From the NCBI RefSeq assembly GCF_003030345.1, contig NZ_CP028158.1, positions 3,410,001-3,474,000 of the forward strand: DNA of 64,000 bases, written 5' to 3'. Below the pieces are notes generated by a model. The model did not search any database. It worked only from the letters and a program-made list of their open reading frames with translations, and had not been told where the DNA came from. The DNA is from Plantactinospora sp. BC1 (GTDB lineage: Bacteria; Actinomycetota; Actinomycetes; Mycobacteriales; Micromonosporaceae). The first letter of the stretch is position 1. Each line of letters opens with the position of its first letter. The position numbers and the translations under genes were made by a program. Shown here piece by piece: positions 1 to 7,292 of this stretch.

Positions 1-968
1 AGTGGATCTACAAGACGCTGGACGTCTGGAAGAAGCTCTGCGACCCGGTGGCCGGGCGGATGGTCGCCGCGATGGGCGACCTGGTGCCGCCGGAGGCCCG
101 GGCGCAGCTCGGCCCGATGCAGTCCATGCTGACCACGCTGGGCGGGGCGCTCTTCGGCGGCCAGCTCGGCCAGGCCCTCGGCTCGCTCGCCGCCGAGGTG
201 CTCTCGGCCGGCGACATCGGCCTGCCGCTCGGCCCGGCCGGCACGGCCGCGCTGCTGCCGGCGAACATCCGGGCGTACGGCGAGGGCCTCGAACTCCCCG
301 AGGACGAGGTACGCCTCTACGTCGCCCTGCGCGAGGCCGCGCACCAGCGACTCTTCCAGCACGTACCGTGGCTGCGCGGGCACGTCCTGACCACCGTCGA
401 GATGTACGCCACCGGCATCACCGTGAACCGGGAGGCGATCGAGGAGGCGATGGGCCGGCTCGACCCGATGAATCCGGAGTCGGTGCAGGCGCTCTCGGTC
501 GAGGGCATCTTCACCCCGGAGGACACCCCGGCGCAGAAGGCCTCGCTGGCCCGGTTGGAGACCGCGCTGGCCCTGGTCGAGGGCTGGGTGTGCCACGTCG
601 TCGACACCGCCGCCGCCGAACGGCTGCCGAACGTGAACCGGCTCTCCGAGGCGTTCCGGCGGCGCCGGGCCGCCGGTGGTCCGGCCGAGCAGACCTTCGC
701 GGCGCTGGTCGGGCTGGAGCTGCGCCCCCGGCGGCTGCGCGAGGCCGCCGCGCTCTGGGCGGCGCTCACCGAGCACCGGGGCATCGCCGGTCGGGACGCG
801 CTCTGGGGACACCCGGACCTGCTCCCGGCCGAGGAGGACTTCGCCGACCCGGACGCCTTCGCCCGGTCCCAACTCGACCTCGGCGACCTGGAGGACTTCG
901 ACTTCGGCAAGCCCGCGGCCGAGGACGACTCCGGCGAGCCGGGCTCGGAGCGACGCGACCCGGAGTGA
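1..968 (+). CDS. DUF2342 / zinc-dependent metalloprotease-like protein, 5' end missing
   Basis: The reading frame is open from the first bases of the window, so the N-terminus lies outside; about 320 residues are visible. The sequence resembles the actinobacterial DUF2342 family, annotated as zinc-dependent metalloprotease or F420-biosynthesis-associated protein. Family signs are a Gly/Leu-rich helical stretch (GGALFGGQLGQALGSLAAEV) and a REAAHQRLF segment followed by PWLRGHV. A canonical HExxH is not present in the visible part, so catalytic activity is unproven. The tail is acidic (EDFADPDAF, LGDLEDFDFG). In M. tuberculosis the homologue, as I recall it, is Rv3195 next to a ThiF-like gene, matching the order here. 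Function is unknown. Confidence 0.75.
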   Translation, partial: WIYKTLDVWKKLCDPVAGRMVAAMGDLVPPEARAQLGPMQSMLTTLGGALFGGQLGQALGSLAAEVLSAGDIGLPLGPAGTAALLPANIRAYGEGLELPEDEVRLYVALREAAHQRLFQHVPWLRGHVLTTVEMYATGITVNREAIEEAMGRLDPMNPESVQALSVEGIFTPEDTPAQKASLARLETALALVEGWVCHVVDTAAAERLPNVNRLSEAFRRRRAAGGPAEQTFAALVGLELRPRRLREAAALWAALTEHRGIAGRDALWGHPDLLPAEEDFADPDAFARSQLDLGDLEDFDFGKPAAEDDSGEPGSERRDPE

Positions 969-996
969 CCCGGCACCCCGGGGCTCGACAGCGGCG

Positions 997-1062
997 TGTC
1001 CCGGAGCCCCGGGCAGGCATGGACGGTGCTGTCCCGGCCCCCCGGGCAGGCGTGGACGGTGC
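997..1062. repeat. Two tandem copies of a 33-bp unit
   Basis: Copies at 997-1029 and 1030-1062 differ at only three positions (units begin TGTCCCGG and end GGACGGTGC). They fill most of the gap between two convergent genes. No ORF or terminator fold with a T-tract explains them. Confidence 0.8.
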
Positions 1063-1111
1063 GGGTGACGGTCCGTCGGGGCCCGGGTGGTGGGCGGCGG
1101 GCGTCCCGGCG

Positions 1112-1711
1112 TCAGCCGCCGAGCAGTACCCGGGTGGTGTCCCAGCCCTCGACTGCCGGATCGAGCGTCGCGAGGTCGGCGGGGCCGCGGAGCCGCCGCC
1201 AGCCCGGCGTCACCGCGACCTCGGCCGGTCGCGGTGCGGCACCGCGCACCAGCTCCGCCCCGGCGGTGTCGAGGTCGAGGTCCGGCAGCCAGTCCGGTGC
1301 GGGTAGCCGGGTCGCCAGCCCGAGCAGTCCGGCGCCGGGGTTCGTCGCGGGGGCGACCGCGACGGGGCGGCTGGTCAGCGGGCGGAGCAGCTTGCCGAGG
1401 ATCAGGCCGGGCACGTCGGGTGCGTCGGCGACGAGCACGGCGGCCTGGTCGTAGCCGTCCCGGGTCGCGGCGTCGAGCGCGGCACCGACCCGGTGGGTCG
1501 GCAGGTCGTAGACCGGCATGCCGGGCCAGGCGACCGCGTCGGCCAGCGCGCGGTCGGCGGCGGTGGCGGCGATCGCCGGCTCCACCTGGGCCAGCGTGGC
1601 GACCAGGTCGACGGCGTCTTCGGCGAGTGCCGAGCGCCAGCGGGCCGGGTCGGTCCCGGGCGGCGCCCAGGCGACGGGTCCGAGCATCACCACGATCACA
1701 CGGCGGGTCAC
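1112..1711 (-). CDS. CofC / nucleotidyltransferase-like protein
   Basis: 199 residues, GTG start. The N-terminus is a hydrophobic strand (RRVIVVMLGPVAW). The core contains VADAPDVPGLILGKLLRPL followed by VAVAPATNPGAGLLGLA. This resembles the acidic metal-binding region of CofC/DUF2064 NTP-transferase folds, in which a D-x-P-D segment precedes an SAxxxGGT-like loop. No full guanylyltransferase signature is clear, so substrate and activity are unknown. It is convergent with the DUF2342 gene and lies downstream of the YgjP-like gene on the same strand, with 85 bp between them. Confidence 0.6.
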   Translation of the reverse strand: MTRRVIVVMLGPVAWAPPGTDPARWRSALAEDAVDLVATLAQVEPAIAATAADRALADAVAWPGMPVYDLPTHRVGAALDAATRDGYDQAAVLVADAPDVPGLILGKLLRPLTSRPVAVAPATNPGAGLLGLATRLPAPDWLPDLDLDTAGAELVRGAAPRPAEVAVTPGWRRLRGPADLATLDPAVEGWDTTRVLLGG

Positions 1712-1796
1712 CCGCCGACCTTACCGAGCTTCCGGGCCGGCCACCCGGCCCGGCCGTACCGCCCGTCCGGGGCCGACCGGGCGCACCGGTACGGGC

Positions 1797-2327
1797 TCAG
1801 TCCGGCAGGACGATCCCGGTGGTCGCGGCGACGCCCTCCAGATAGCCCCGGGCCCGTTCCGTCTTCGGATAGCGCCCGACCAGTTCCCAGAACCGTGCGT
1901 TGTGACTGGGCACGACGAGGTGGGCCAACTCGTGCAGCAGCACGTAGTCGATCACCCACTCCGGCATCTCCTGGATCCGGTGCGAGATCCGGATGGTCCG
2001 GTCGGCCGGGGTGCAGGAGCCCCACCGCCCGTTCTGGTTCGTCACCCACCGTACGCTGGCCGGCACCGCCGCCCTGCCGTGCTCACTCAGATAGCGGTCG
2101 ATCAACCGGCGGGACCGGAGCAGCAGCTCCTCGTCGGAGCGCCCGAGCCGCTCCTCCCGGGCGGCGAGCCGGGCGAGCATCCGATCCACCCACTCGGTCT
2201 CCTCGGCGCGGGAGAACTGGTCGGGGATGAGGACGACGACGCGCTCGCCGTCCCGGTAGGCGGACACCGTCCGACGCCGACGCTGACTGCGCCGTACCTC
2301 GACGACCGGCTTCCGCAACCCCGCCAT
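1797..2327 (-). CDS. YgjP-like (DUF45/WLM) metal-dependent hydrolase
   Basis: 176 residues with an ATG start. The catalytic motif is HELAHL (HExxH), about residue 133, followed by VPSHNARFWELVGRYP. The downstream His of SHNARFW is the usual third ligand of the YgjP/SprT-like fold. The central VTNQNGRWGSCTPADRTIRIS segment (WGSC) is also characteristic of the family. Predicted cytosolic zinc hydrolase; the physiological substrate of the family is not established. A divergent promoter region separates it from the DUF5679 gene. Confidence 0.85.
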   Translation of the reverse strand: MAGLRKPVVEVRRSQRRRRTVSAYRDGERVVVLIPDQFSRAEETEWVDRMLARLAAREERLGRSDEELLLRSRRLIDRYLSEHGRAAVPASVRWVTNQNGRWGSCTPADRTIRISHRIQEMPEWVIDYVLLHELAHLVVPSHNARFWELVGRYPKTERARGYLEGVAATTGIVLPD

Positions 2328-2366
2328 TAGCGGCCCGCGCAGCCCCGGGTTTCGTTCACGATGGAA

Positions 2367-2396
2367 AACTAATGCTTACTGACCAGGTCACCGCAA
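2367..2396 (-). promoter_or_regulatory. Putative promoter of the YgjP-like gene
   Basis: On the minus strand a -35-like TTGCGG (2391-2396) and a -10-like TTAGTT (2367-2372) are separated by 18 bp, about 40 bp upstream of the ATG at 2327. The area is clearly AT-richer than its surroundings. Confidence 0.4.
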
Positions 2397-2689
2397 GAGT
2401 CAACCCATAGATAGCCGCCGGAAAAATACCGGTTAGCGGCGAGCCGTCCGGAAAAAATTCATTGCGGTGATCGCCCGCACGTCCATGATCGGCCCCGCTC
2501 GCTCCTCGCGGCGGCGTACGGGGCGAGCGTCGGAGGCAACGGTAAACGATCATCCGCCGACCTCGCCAGGCCCCCCTGATCAGCGATCTGACGTGGTTCA
2601 TCCGGCGTGTCCCTGCGAAACTGACTTATCCGACCTATTCCGGCATGCACACTCTGGTCGTCGGCTTCCTCACAGTGTCGACAGATTGC

Positions 2690-2720
2690 TGACATGGAAC
2701 TGCCCAGACCTGGGTAGGGT
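2690..2720 (+). promoter_or_regulatory. Putative promoter of the DUF5679 gene
   Basis: TGACAT (2690-2695) and TAGGGT (2715-2720) are separated by 19 bp. TAGGGT is a common actinomycete -10 element. The spacing is long, so the -35 assignment is weak. Confidence 0.35.
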
Positions 2721-2730
2721 CCGCGGACCG

Positions 2731-2750
2731 GCGGTCACAGCGGTGACCGC
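2731..2750. promoter_or_regulatory. Palindrome just downstream of the putative start site
   Basis: An 8-bp perfect inverted repeat (GCGGTCAC, 4-nt gap, GTGACCGC) lies 10 bp after the -10 element. It could be an operator or a 5'-UTR hairpin. Confidence 0.4.
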
Positions 2751-2842
2751 GGAGAAACCCCAGCGCTGGCGCCTACGTGGCCGCCCGCCGCCGGGCGCAC
2801 GTCAGGCTCGCGAGAGCCGGCGGATGAGACGAGGAGGGCACC

Positions 2843-3010
2843 GTGGCCGAGAAGGCCCAGACCTACAACGGGTACTGCGTGAAGTGCAAGGAAAAGCGTG
2901 ACTTCGAGGGCAACGTCGAGGTTTCCAAGACGGGCATGAACATGGCCAAGGGCAAGTGCCCGGTCTGCGGCACGACCGTCAACCGGATCCTCGGCAAGGC
3001 CAAGGTCTGA
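2843..3010 (+). CDS. Small zinc-ribbon protein, DUF5679
   Basis: 55 residues with a GTG start preceded by GAGGAGGG at good spacing. It has two CxxC knuckles, YCVKCK near residue 12 and KCPVCG near residue 40, consistent with one bound zinc. The family is small, basic and widespread in actinobacteria; its function is unknown. The protein is Lys-rich (about 20%), unlike the surrounding Arg-rich proteome, which suggests strong, conserved expression. A strong terminator follows 23 bp after the stop. Confidence 0.85.
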   Translation: MAEKAQTYNGYCVKCKEKRDFEGNVEVSKTGMNMAKGKCPVCGTTVNRILGKAKV

Positions 3011-3032
3011 TCATCGAGAACCACGCGGAACT

Positions 3033-3067
3033 GCGGGAAGGGGTGGCCGAGCGCCACCCCTTCCCGC
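3033..3067 (+). terminator. Rho-independent terminator after DUF5679 gene
   Basis: A perfect 15-bp stem (3033-3047 with 3053-3067) around the loop CGAGC, followed by TTT. Confidence 0.85.
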
Positions 3068-3130
3068 TTTCACTGTCGCGCTACGGACACCCGGCGTGAT
3101 GTCCGCGCGACGACAAAAGTTACCGATCGG

Positions 3131-3193
3131 TTGTGGATAACACCCCAGATCCTGTGGATAGAGCAGTGCACAGCCCCCAACCGCTGTGGACAA
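3131..3193 (+). promoter_or_regulatory. Cluster of three DnaA-box-like 9-mers
   Basis: TGTGGATAA (3132-3140), TGTGGATAG (3153-3161) and TGTGGACAA (3185-3193) all lie in the same orientation within 62 bp. The first is the reverse complement of the classic TTATCCACA box and the third of the actinomycete form TTGTCCACA. The second has one mismatch. They sit immediately upstream of the cyclodehydratase-like gene. Confidence 0.6.
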
Positions 3194-3235
3194 CCGCTGC
3201 CCGCCCGCACCCGCGCGGTGACAGCGTGTCGCTCC

Positions 3236-4405
3236 ATGACCCGAAGCGTGCTGCCCCGCCCGACCCTGCTGCCCGGACTCGCCCGACTCTGGCGTGACCG
3301 ACACACCCTGCAACTCGGCCTGGACCCCCGGCGCGCCGTCCTGGTCGAGGTCGCCGACCCGTCCGCCGCCCGGCTGCTCGACCTGCTCGACGGCAGCCGC
3401 AGCGAGCGGGCCGTCCTCGACCACGCGGAAACGATCAACGTGTCCCGCGACGACGCCCGTACCCTGATCGACACCCTGCGCGCCGCCGGCCTGGTGGTCG
3501 CCGCGCAGACCCTGCTCCCCACCGACCTGCCCGAGCCGGCCCGGCAGCGGCTCTCCGCCGAGGCGGCGGCGCTCGCGCTGCACGGCCGGGACTCGCCGGG
3601 CACCCCGGCCCAACTCCTCCGGCGCCGGGCGGCGGCCCGGGTCGTGGTGACCGGTCAGGGTCGGCTCGCCGCCCCGGTGGCGGTGACCCTGGCCCAGGCC
3701 GGCGTCGGCCAGGTGCACCCGGACCTGCGCGGCCGGGTCCGGCCGGCGGACACCGTCGGGACCGGACTACTGGCCACCGACGTACGCCGGCCCAGCGCCG
3801 CCGCCGTCGTGGACGCGATCGCCCGGTCCGTGCCCGGCACCATCACCCGAGCCGTCCGACGCGGTACCGCCGACCTGGTGGTCCAGGTCGGGGCCGACCG
3901 CCCCGCCGGACTCCTCGCCGCCGGCTACGCCCAGCACCGGCAGGCACACCTGCTGCTGACCATGCGCGACGGCGTCCCGGTGGTCGGCCCACTGGTCCGG
4001 GCCGCCGGGTCGCCCTGCCTGAACTGCGTCGACCTGCACCGCCGGGACCGCGATCCGGGCTGGCCCGGCCTCGCCGCCCAGCTGGCCGCCGGTGACGGCC
4101 AGGAACCCTGCCTGACCGCGACCCTGGTCACGGCGGTCGGGTACGCGGTCGGCGAGGTCCTCACCTTCCTCGACGGCGGTACCCCGGAGACGGTGGGCGG
4201 GGCGGTCGAGGTGACCGGTACCGGACGACTGCGCCGCCGTACCTGGCCGCCGCATCCGGCATGTGGCTGCACCCGACGGCGGCGCGGTACGCCGTCTCGC
4301 CCGGCGCCGCGCCTACCGGAAGCCCCGCACCCACCCGAAGCGCCGCGTCCACCCGAGGCGCCGCACCCACCGGAAGGGCCGGCCGGGTGCCCGGGCCCCG
4401 GCTGA
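3236..4405 (+). CDS. ThiF/TOMM cyclodehydratase-like (leader-binding E1-fold) protein, orphan
   Basis: 389 residues from the ATG at 3236; the frame is open further upstream but that stretch contains the DnaA-box cluster. The body resembles actinobacterial ThiF/bacteriocin cyclodehydratase-type proteins: a small N-terminal winged-helix-like region, then VVVTGQGRLAAPVAVTLAQAG, where E1 enzymes bind nucleotide. A conserved PCLNCVDLHRRDRDPGWP segment follows, then a C-terminal CGC near the end of the homologous part, giving likely zinc-binding CxxC plus CxC cysteines. No YcaO, precursor peptide or dehydrogenase is nearby, so it is not part of a visible RiPP cluster. The last 30 residues are a Pro-rich repeat of the type PEAPHPPEAP, absent from my memory of homologues. 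No convincing ribosome-binding site was seen. Confidence 0.7.
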   Translation: MTRSVLPRPTLLPGLARLWRDRHTLQLGLDPRRAVLVEVADPSAARLLDLLDGSRSERAVLDHAETINVSRDDARTLIDTLRAAGLVVAAQTLLPTDLPEPARQRLSAEAAALALHGRDSPGTPAQLLRRRAAARVVVTGQGRLAAPVAVTLAQAGVGQVHPDLRGRVRPADTVGTGLLATDVRRPSAAAVVDAIARSVPGTITRAVRRGTADLVVQVGADRPAGLLAAGYAQHRQAHLLLTMRDGVPVVGPLVRAAGSPCLNCVDLHRRDRDPGWPGLAAQLAAGDGQEPCLTATLVTAVGYAVGEVLTFLDGGTPETVGGAVEVTGTGRLRRRTWPPHPACGCTRRRRGTPSRPAPRLPEAPHPPEAPRPPEAPHPPEGPAGCPGPG

Positions 4406-4677
4406 GAGCGTGCGGCGGACGTGCCCGGCGCCCTCCACGTCGGCCCCGGTCCGGGGCCGGCGCCGGAACCGGCGGAACCGGCCGAGCGGGACAGAAGTGG
4501 ACCGTCTCCCACGGAGCGGACCAGCGCGACGGGCCCGCCCAGTCGGGCACGGCGCGGGACGCGAGGGCGGATTCCGGCGCCCGGATCAGGGCCCGGCCAG
4601 TCGACGGCGGCGAGGACGTGGCCTGAGCCACCCGCCGACGGCGGACCGGATCTCGTCGAGTCGGTAACAATGATCTG

Positions 4678-6069
4678 GTGACCGACATCCCGCGCCGCGC
4701 CGTCTCCCGGACCGCCAAGCTCGCCGCACTGCCACTCGGCTTCGCTGGCCGGACCGTCCTCGGCGTCGGCAAGCGGGTCACCGGCCTCGCCTCCGAGGTG
4801 ATCTCCAACGAGATCCAGCAGCGCACCGCCGAGCAGCTCTTCAGCGTGCTGGGCCAGCTCAAGGGCGGGGCGATGAAGTTCGGGCAGGCGCTGTCGGTCT
4901 TCGAGGCGGCGCTGCCCGAGGAGGTCGCGGCGCCGTACCGGCAGGCGCTGACCAAGCTCCAGGAGTCGGCTCCGCCGCTGCCGGCGGCCAGCGTGCACAA
5001 GGTGCTCGCCGAGCAGCTCGGGCCGGACTGGCGGTCGCTGTTCGTCGAGTTCGACGACAAGCCGGCCGCCGCGGCCAGCATCGGCCAGGTGCACCGGGCG
5101 ATCTGGAAGGTCGAGAGCGGCAGCACCCCGGCCGTCCGGCGACGCGGTGCGAAGGCGGCGGCCAAGACGGGTACCCCGACCCCGGCGGGTCGGCCGGTCG
5201 CGGTCAAGGTGCAGTACCCGGGCGCCGGACCGGCGCTCCTCTCCGACCTGAAGCAACTCTCCCGGCTCGGTGGCATGTTCCGGGCGATCCAGCCGGGCCT
5301 GGACATCAAGCCGCTGCTCAACGAGTTGCGGGAACGGATCAGCGAGGAGCTGGACTACGAACTCGAGGCGGAGTCGCAGCGGGTCTTCGCCGCCGCGTAC
5401 GCCGACGATCCGGAGATCTTCGTACCGGGCGTGGTCGCCGCCTCGCCCCGGGTACTGGTCACCGACTGGGTCGAGGGCACCCCGATGTCGGCGATCATCG
5501 ACTCGGGCTCCGAGAGCGAGCGGGACCAGGCCGGCCGGCTGATGGCCACCCTGCACTTCTCCGCCCCGATGCGCGCCGGACTGCTGCACGCCGACCCGCA
5601 CCCCGGCAACTTCCGGCTGCTGCCGGACGGGCGACTCGGCGTGATCGACTTCGGTGCGGTGGCCCGGCTCCCCGGCGGGCACCCGGAACCGATCGGTCGG
5701 CTGGTCCGGCTCGCCCTGGCCGGCGACGCCGAGGCGGTGGTGGCCGGCCTGCGCGAGGAGGGGTTCATCCGCCCCGACACCCCGATCGACGCCCAGGCGG
5801 TACTCGACTTCCTGATGCCGATCCTGCAACCGCTCTCGGTCGAGGAGTTCCGGTTCACCCGGGCGTGGCTGCGGGTCGAGGCGGCCCGGCTGGCCAACCC
5901 GCGCTCCCCGGCGTACCAGCTCTCGCGGCAGCTCAACCTGCCGCCGTCGTACCTGCTGATCCACCGGGTGACCCTCGGCTCGATCGGGGTGCTCTGCCAG
6001 TTGGAGGCGAAGGCGCCGTACCGGGGCATCGTGGAGCGCTGGCTGCCCGGATTCGCCCCGGTGGCCTGA
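4678..6069 (+). CDS. ABC1/UbiB (AarF) family atypical kinase
   Basis: 463 residues. Hallmarks in order: KxGQ motif (MKFGQ, residues 66-70), Ala-rich loop replacing the glycine loop (AAAASIGQVHRA, about 130-141), VAVKVQYPG with the ATP Lys near 177, the catalytic loop HADPHPGN (304-311) and the metal-binding VIDFG (322-326). A Lys/Arg/Ala-rich insert at about 145-170 separates the loop from VAVK. UbiB-family members are ATPases or kinases linked to isoprenoid-lipid metabolism; the actinobacterial substrate is unknown. The GTG start lacks a clear ribosome site but lies 7 nt after a -10-like TAACAA (4665-4670), so a leaderless transcript is possible. Its neighbour downstream, convergent, is the whiB7 unit, as in mycobacteria. 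Confidence 0.9.
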   Translation: MTDIPRRAVSRTAKLAALPLGFAGRTVLGVGKRVTGLASEVISNEIQQRTAEQLFSVLGQLKGGAMKFGQALSVFEAALPEEVAAPYRQALTKLQESAPPLPAASVHKVLAEQLGPDWRSLFVEFDDKPAAAASIGQVHRAIWKVESGSTPAVRRRGAKAAAKTGTPTPAGRPVAVKVQYPGAGPALLSDLKQLSRLGGMFRAIQPGLDIKPLLNELRERISEELDYELEAESQRVFAAAYADDPEIFVPGVVAASPRVLVTDWVEGTPMSAIIDSGSESERDQAGRLMATLHFSAPMRAGLLHADPHPGNFRLLPDGRLGVIDFGAVARLPGGHPEPIGRLVRLALAGDAEAVVAGLREEGFIRPDTPIDAQAVLDFLMPILQPLSVEEFRFTRAWLRVEAARLANPRSPAYQLSRQLNLPPSYLLIHRVTLGSIGVLCQLEAKAPYRGIVERWLPGFAPVA

Positions 6070-6092
6070 ACCGACCCGGGTACGTCACGGCG

Positions 6093-6136
6093 CCGGGCCG
6101 GCCACGACGGGATTCCTCCCGCCGCGACCGGCCCGG
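6093..6136. terminator. Possible hairpin between convergent genes
   Basis: A 9-bp perfect inverted repeat (CCGGGCCGG with CCGGCCCGG) with a 26-nt loop between the ABC1 kinase and the gene at 6185. It has no T-tract. Confidence 0.4.
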
Positions 6137-6184
6137 CTGTTAGGTGTCAGGTTCGGACACGTACCGACGGCGTGGGCCGACGGT

Positions 6185-6442
6185 TCAGAAGCTGCCCAGC
6201 TCGCGGGCGGCCCGGCGACGGGCCTCCAGCGCGATCGTGCGGGCGGATCGGGTTGCCTCAGTGCTCGTGGTGCTGCGACCGGCCTGAGGCAGGCGCATTC
6301 GAGCCCGTGACAACGCTTCGTGGATGAGATGCATCTTGGTGGCTCCGTCTCGGATGGGCATGGCAGTGATGGTTTTCGACACCGCGGCCATCGCGGTGTT
6401 CGGCGCCGATACCAGACCGGCGTTCGTACGGATCGGGTTCAT
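6185..6442 (-). CDS. Small basic protein co-transcribed with whiB7
   Basis: 85 residues. Its ATG follows the whiB7 stop by a single base (TGACATG), so the two are almost certainly translationally coupled. The sequence is Ala/Arg-rich with a Thr/Met-rich start (SKTITAMPIRDGATKMHLIH) and ends in a basic helix (ARTIALEARRRAARELG). I recognise no domain and no membrane segment. Coupling to whiB7 suggests it is induced with the antibiotic-stress response; that is inference only. Confidence 0.65.
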   Translation of the reverse strand: MNPIRTNAGLVSAPNTAMAAVSKTITAMPIRDGATKMHLIHEALSRARMRLPQAGRSTTSTEATRSARTIALEARRRAARELGSF

Positions 6443-6443
6443 G

Positions 6444-6809
6444 TCAGGCCGCCAACCGGACCGCGCTGCGCGACTCGGCAAGGCCACTGGCCGCCAGCCG
6501 CGCCTGGGCCTCGACCCGCAGCGCCGCGTCCCGGGCGACGTCCTCCTTGCGCGGGCGACCACGGGGCCGCTTGCGCGGAACGACCGCGCCACGCTCGAAG
6601 ATCTCGCCGCCCCAGACGCCCCACGGCTCCTCCCGCTCCACCGCACCGGCGAGGCACTCGACGCGCAGCGGGCAGTCCCCGCAGAGCGACTTGGCCAGCT
6701 CCAGCTCGGCAGGCGAGTCGGCGAACCACAGGTCGGGGTCGAACTTCCGGCAGGGCAGGTTCGCCTCCAGCTCGACGTTCGCGTCGAGGGGGGCCAACGC
6801 CAGACTCAT
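6444..6809 (-). CDS. whiB7: WhiB7 (WblC) redox-sensitive transcription factor
   Basis: 121 residues. The four Fe-S ligands are C20, C43, C46 and C52 (C-x22-C-x2-C-x5-C), followed by the WhiB turn GVWGGE (64-69). An AT-hook RGRPRK (83-88), diagnostic of WhiB7 among WhiB proteins, comes after it. WhiB7 acts with the principal sigma factor at promoters with an AT-rich element upstream of -35 and drives intrinsic antibiotic resistance. It is encoded next to uvrD2, as in mycobacteria. The ATG is preceded by GAGAGGTGA. A long leader (6810 to about 7310) contains two small ORFs and a terminator, so expression is probably controlled by translation-dependent attenuation. The C-terminal 30 residues form an Ala-rich helix. 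Confidence 0.95.
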   Translation of the reverse strand: MSLALAPLDANVELEANLPCRKFDPDLWFADSPAELELAKSLCGDCPLRVECLAGAVEREEPWGVWGGEIFERGAVVPRKRPRGRPRKEDVARDAALRVEAQARLAASGLAESRSAVRLAA

Positions 6810-6885
6810 CGCCCGGTCACCTCTCTCTCGTTTCGATCTCGTAGATCGCTGTTCCGACTTACTTCGGCAGTGCGGAAATGACTAA

Positions 6886-6918
6886 GGCCGCGGATCCCGG
6901 TGTACGGGGTCCGCGGCC
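6886..6918 (-). terminator. whiB7 leader attenuator hairpin
   Basis: On the minus strand a 13-nt arm (6918-6906) pairs with 6898-6886, giving 12 pairs, one mismatch and a 7-nt loop, followed by a U-containing stretch (TTAGTCATTTCC). It lies between the stop of the 85-codon leader ORF and the whiB7 start. Transcription must read through it to reach whiB7. Confidence 0.75.
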
Positions 6919-6963
6919 TCGAGGTGAGCCGGCTGGTCTGTGTTAGACCGGTCTCCCTCGAGG
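6917..6963 (-). promoter_or_regulatory. Candidate antiterminator pairing in whiB7 leader
   Basis: Two self-complementary octamers CCTCGAGG (6917-6924 and 6956-6963) flank an inner inverted repeat (GGTCT / AGACC around the leader-ORF stop). Their pairing would take bases from the foot of the terminator stem. The upstream octamer lies inside the last codons of the 85-codon leader ORF, so a stalled or terminating ribosome could decide which fold forms. Confidence 0.5.
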
Positions 6964-7200
6964 TGGAACCCCGCTGACATCCATCCGCTTGACGCCGACA
7001 CGGATGCCATTGCCCGTGAATCCATTGGTCCCCTGGTGCTCAGCGGACGCGGGTGCCTGAACCAGCTCGGCCTGGGTCAGGACCTGGTGCGCCTGCGAGC
7101 GCTGGAGGAGTTCAGTGATCAGCATGCAGCCGACCTCTGACACCTGAGCGGGGGCAGCAGGCAGCGCCCACGGTCGCTGGGTGACATAGGTCGTCCCCAT
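6943..7200 (-). CDS. Leader ORF 2 upstream of whiB7 (85 codons)
   Basis: The ATG is preceded by AGGAGG with 8-nt spacing, the best ribosome site in this area. The 85-residue product starts with MGTTYVTQRPWALPAAPAQV and has a Gln/Leu-rich middle (ELLQRSQAHQVLTQAEL). No domain, signal peptide or known RiPP leader is recognised. The stop lies 24 nt before the attenuator stem. Its position in a whiB7 leader, where regulatory upstream ORFs are known in mycobacteria and Streptomyces, suggests that translation of the ORF, not its product, is the function. Confidence 0.65.
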   Translation of the reverse strand: MGTTYVTQRPWALPAAPAQVSEVGCMLITELLQRSQAHQVLTQAELVQAPASAEHQGTNGFTGNGIRVGVKRMDVSGVPPRGRPV

Positions 7201-7219
7201 TGGGGCCACCTCCTGACTC

Positions 7220-7291
7220 TCACTCGTCGCCAACATCGGACTCGTCCCCCTCTTGAACAGCCTGAAAGCCGCCGCTCGCGAGGTGTGCCAT
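7220..7291 (-). CDS. Leader ORF 1 upstream of whiB7 (23 codons)
   Basis: The ATG is preceded by GGAGGAGG with 9-nt spacing. The 23-residue peptide begins MAHLASGGFQAVQ and ends in an acidic stretch. Its stop is 19 nt before the start of leader ORF 2, so the two may be coupled. If the whiB7 transcript starts downstream of 7291 this ORF is not translated. Confidence 0.45.
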   Translation of the reverse strand: MAHLASGGFQAVQEGDESDVGDE

Positions 7292-7292
7292 G

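Larger units (their letters stand above)
2328..2842. other. 515-bp divergent intergenic region
   Basis: No credible coding frame was seen. The left half is relatively AT-rich and holds the promoter reading left. The right half holds a candidate promoter and a perfect palindrome preceding the DUF5679 gene. A short 7-bp inverted repeat (CGCTCGC / GCGAGCG) lies near 2500-2530. No tRNA was recognised. Confidence 0.6.

Noticed and set aside
3236-4405. Start of a thiazole/oxazole-modified peptide cluster
   Set aside because: No YcaO, dehydrogenase, protease or precursor-like small ORF was seen within 10 kb; the gene is a lone, conserved family member.
6943-7291. Leader ORFs read as a RiPP precursor, because of small size and strong ribosome sites
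   Set aside because: No maturation enzymes are adjacent, the core lacks typical Cys/Ser/Thr patterns, and the position upstream of whiB7 with a terminator fits attenuation better.
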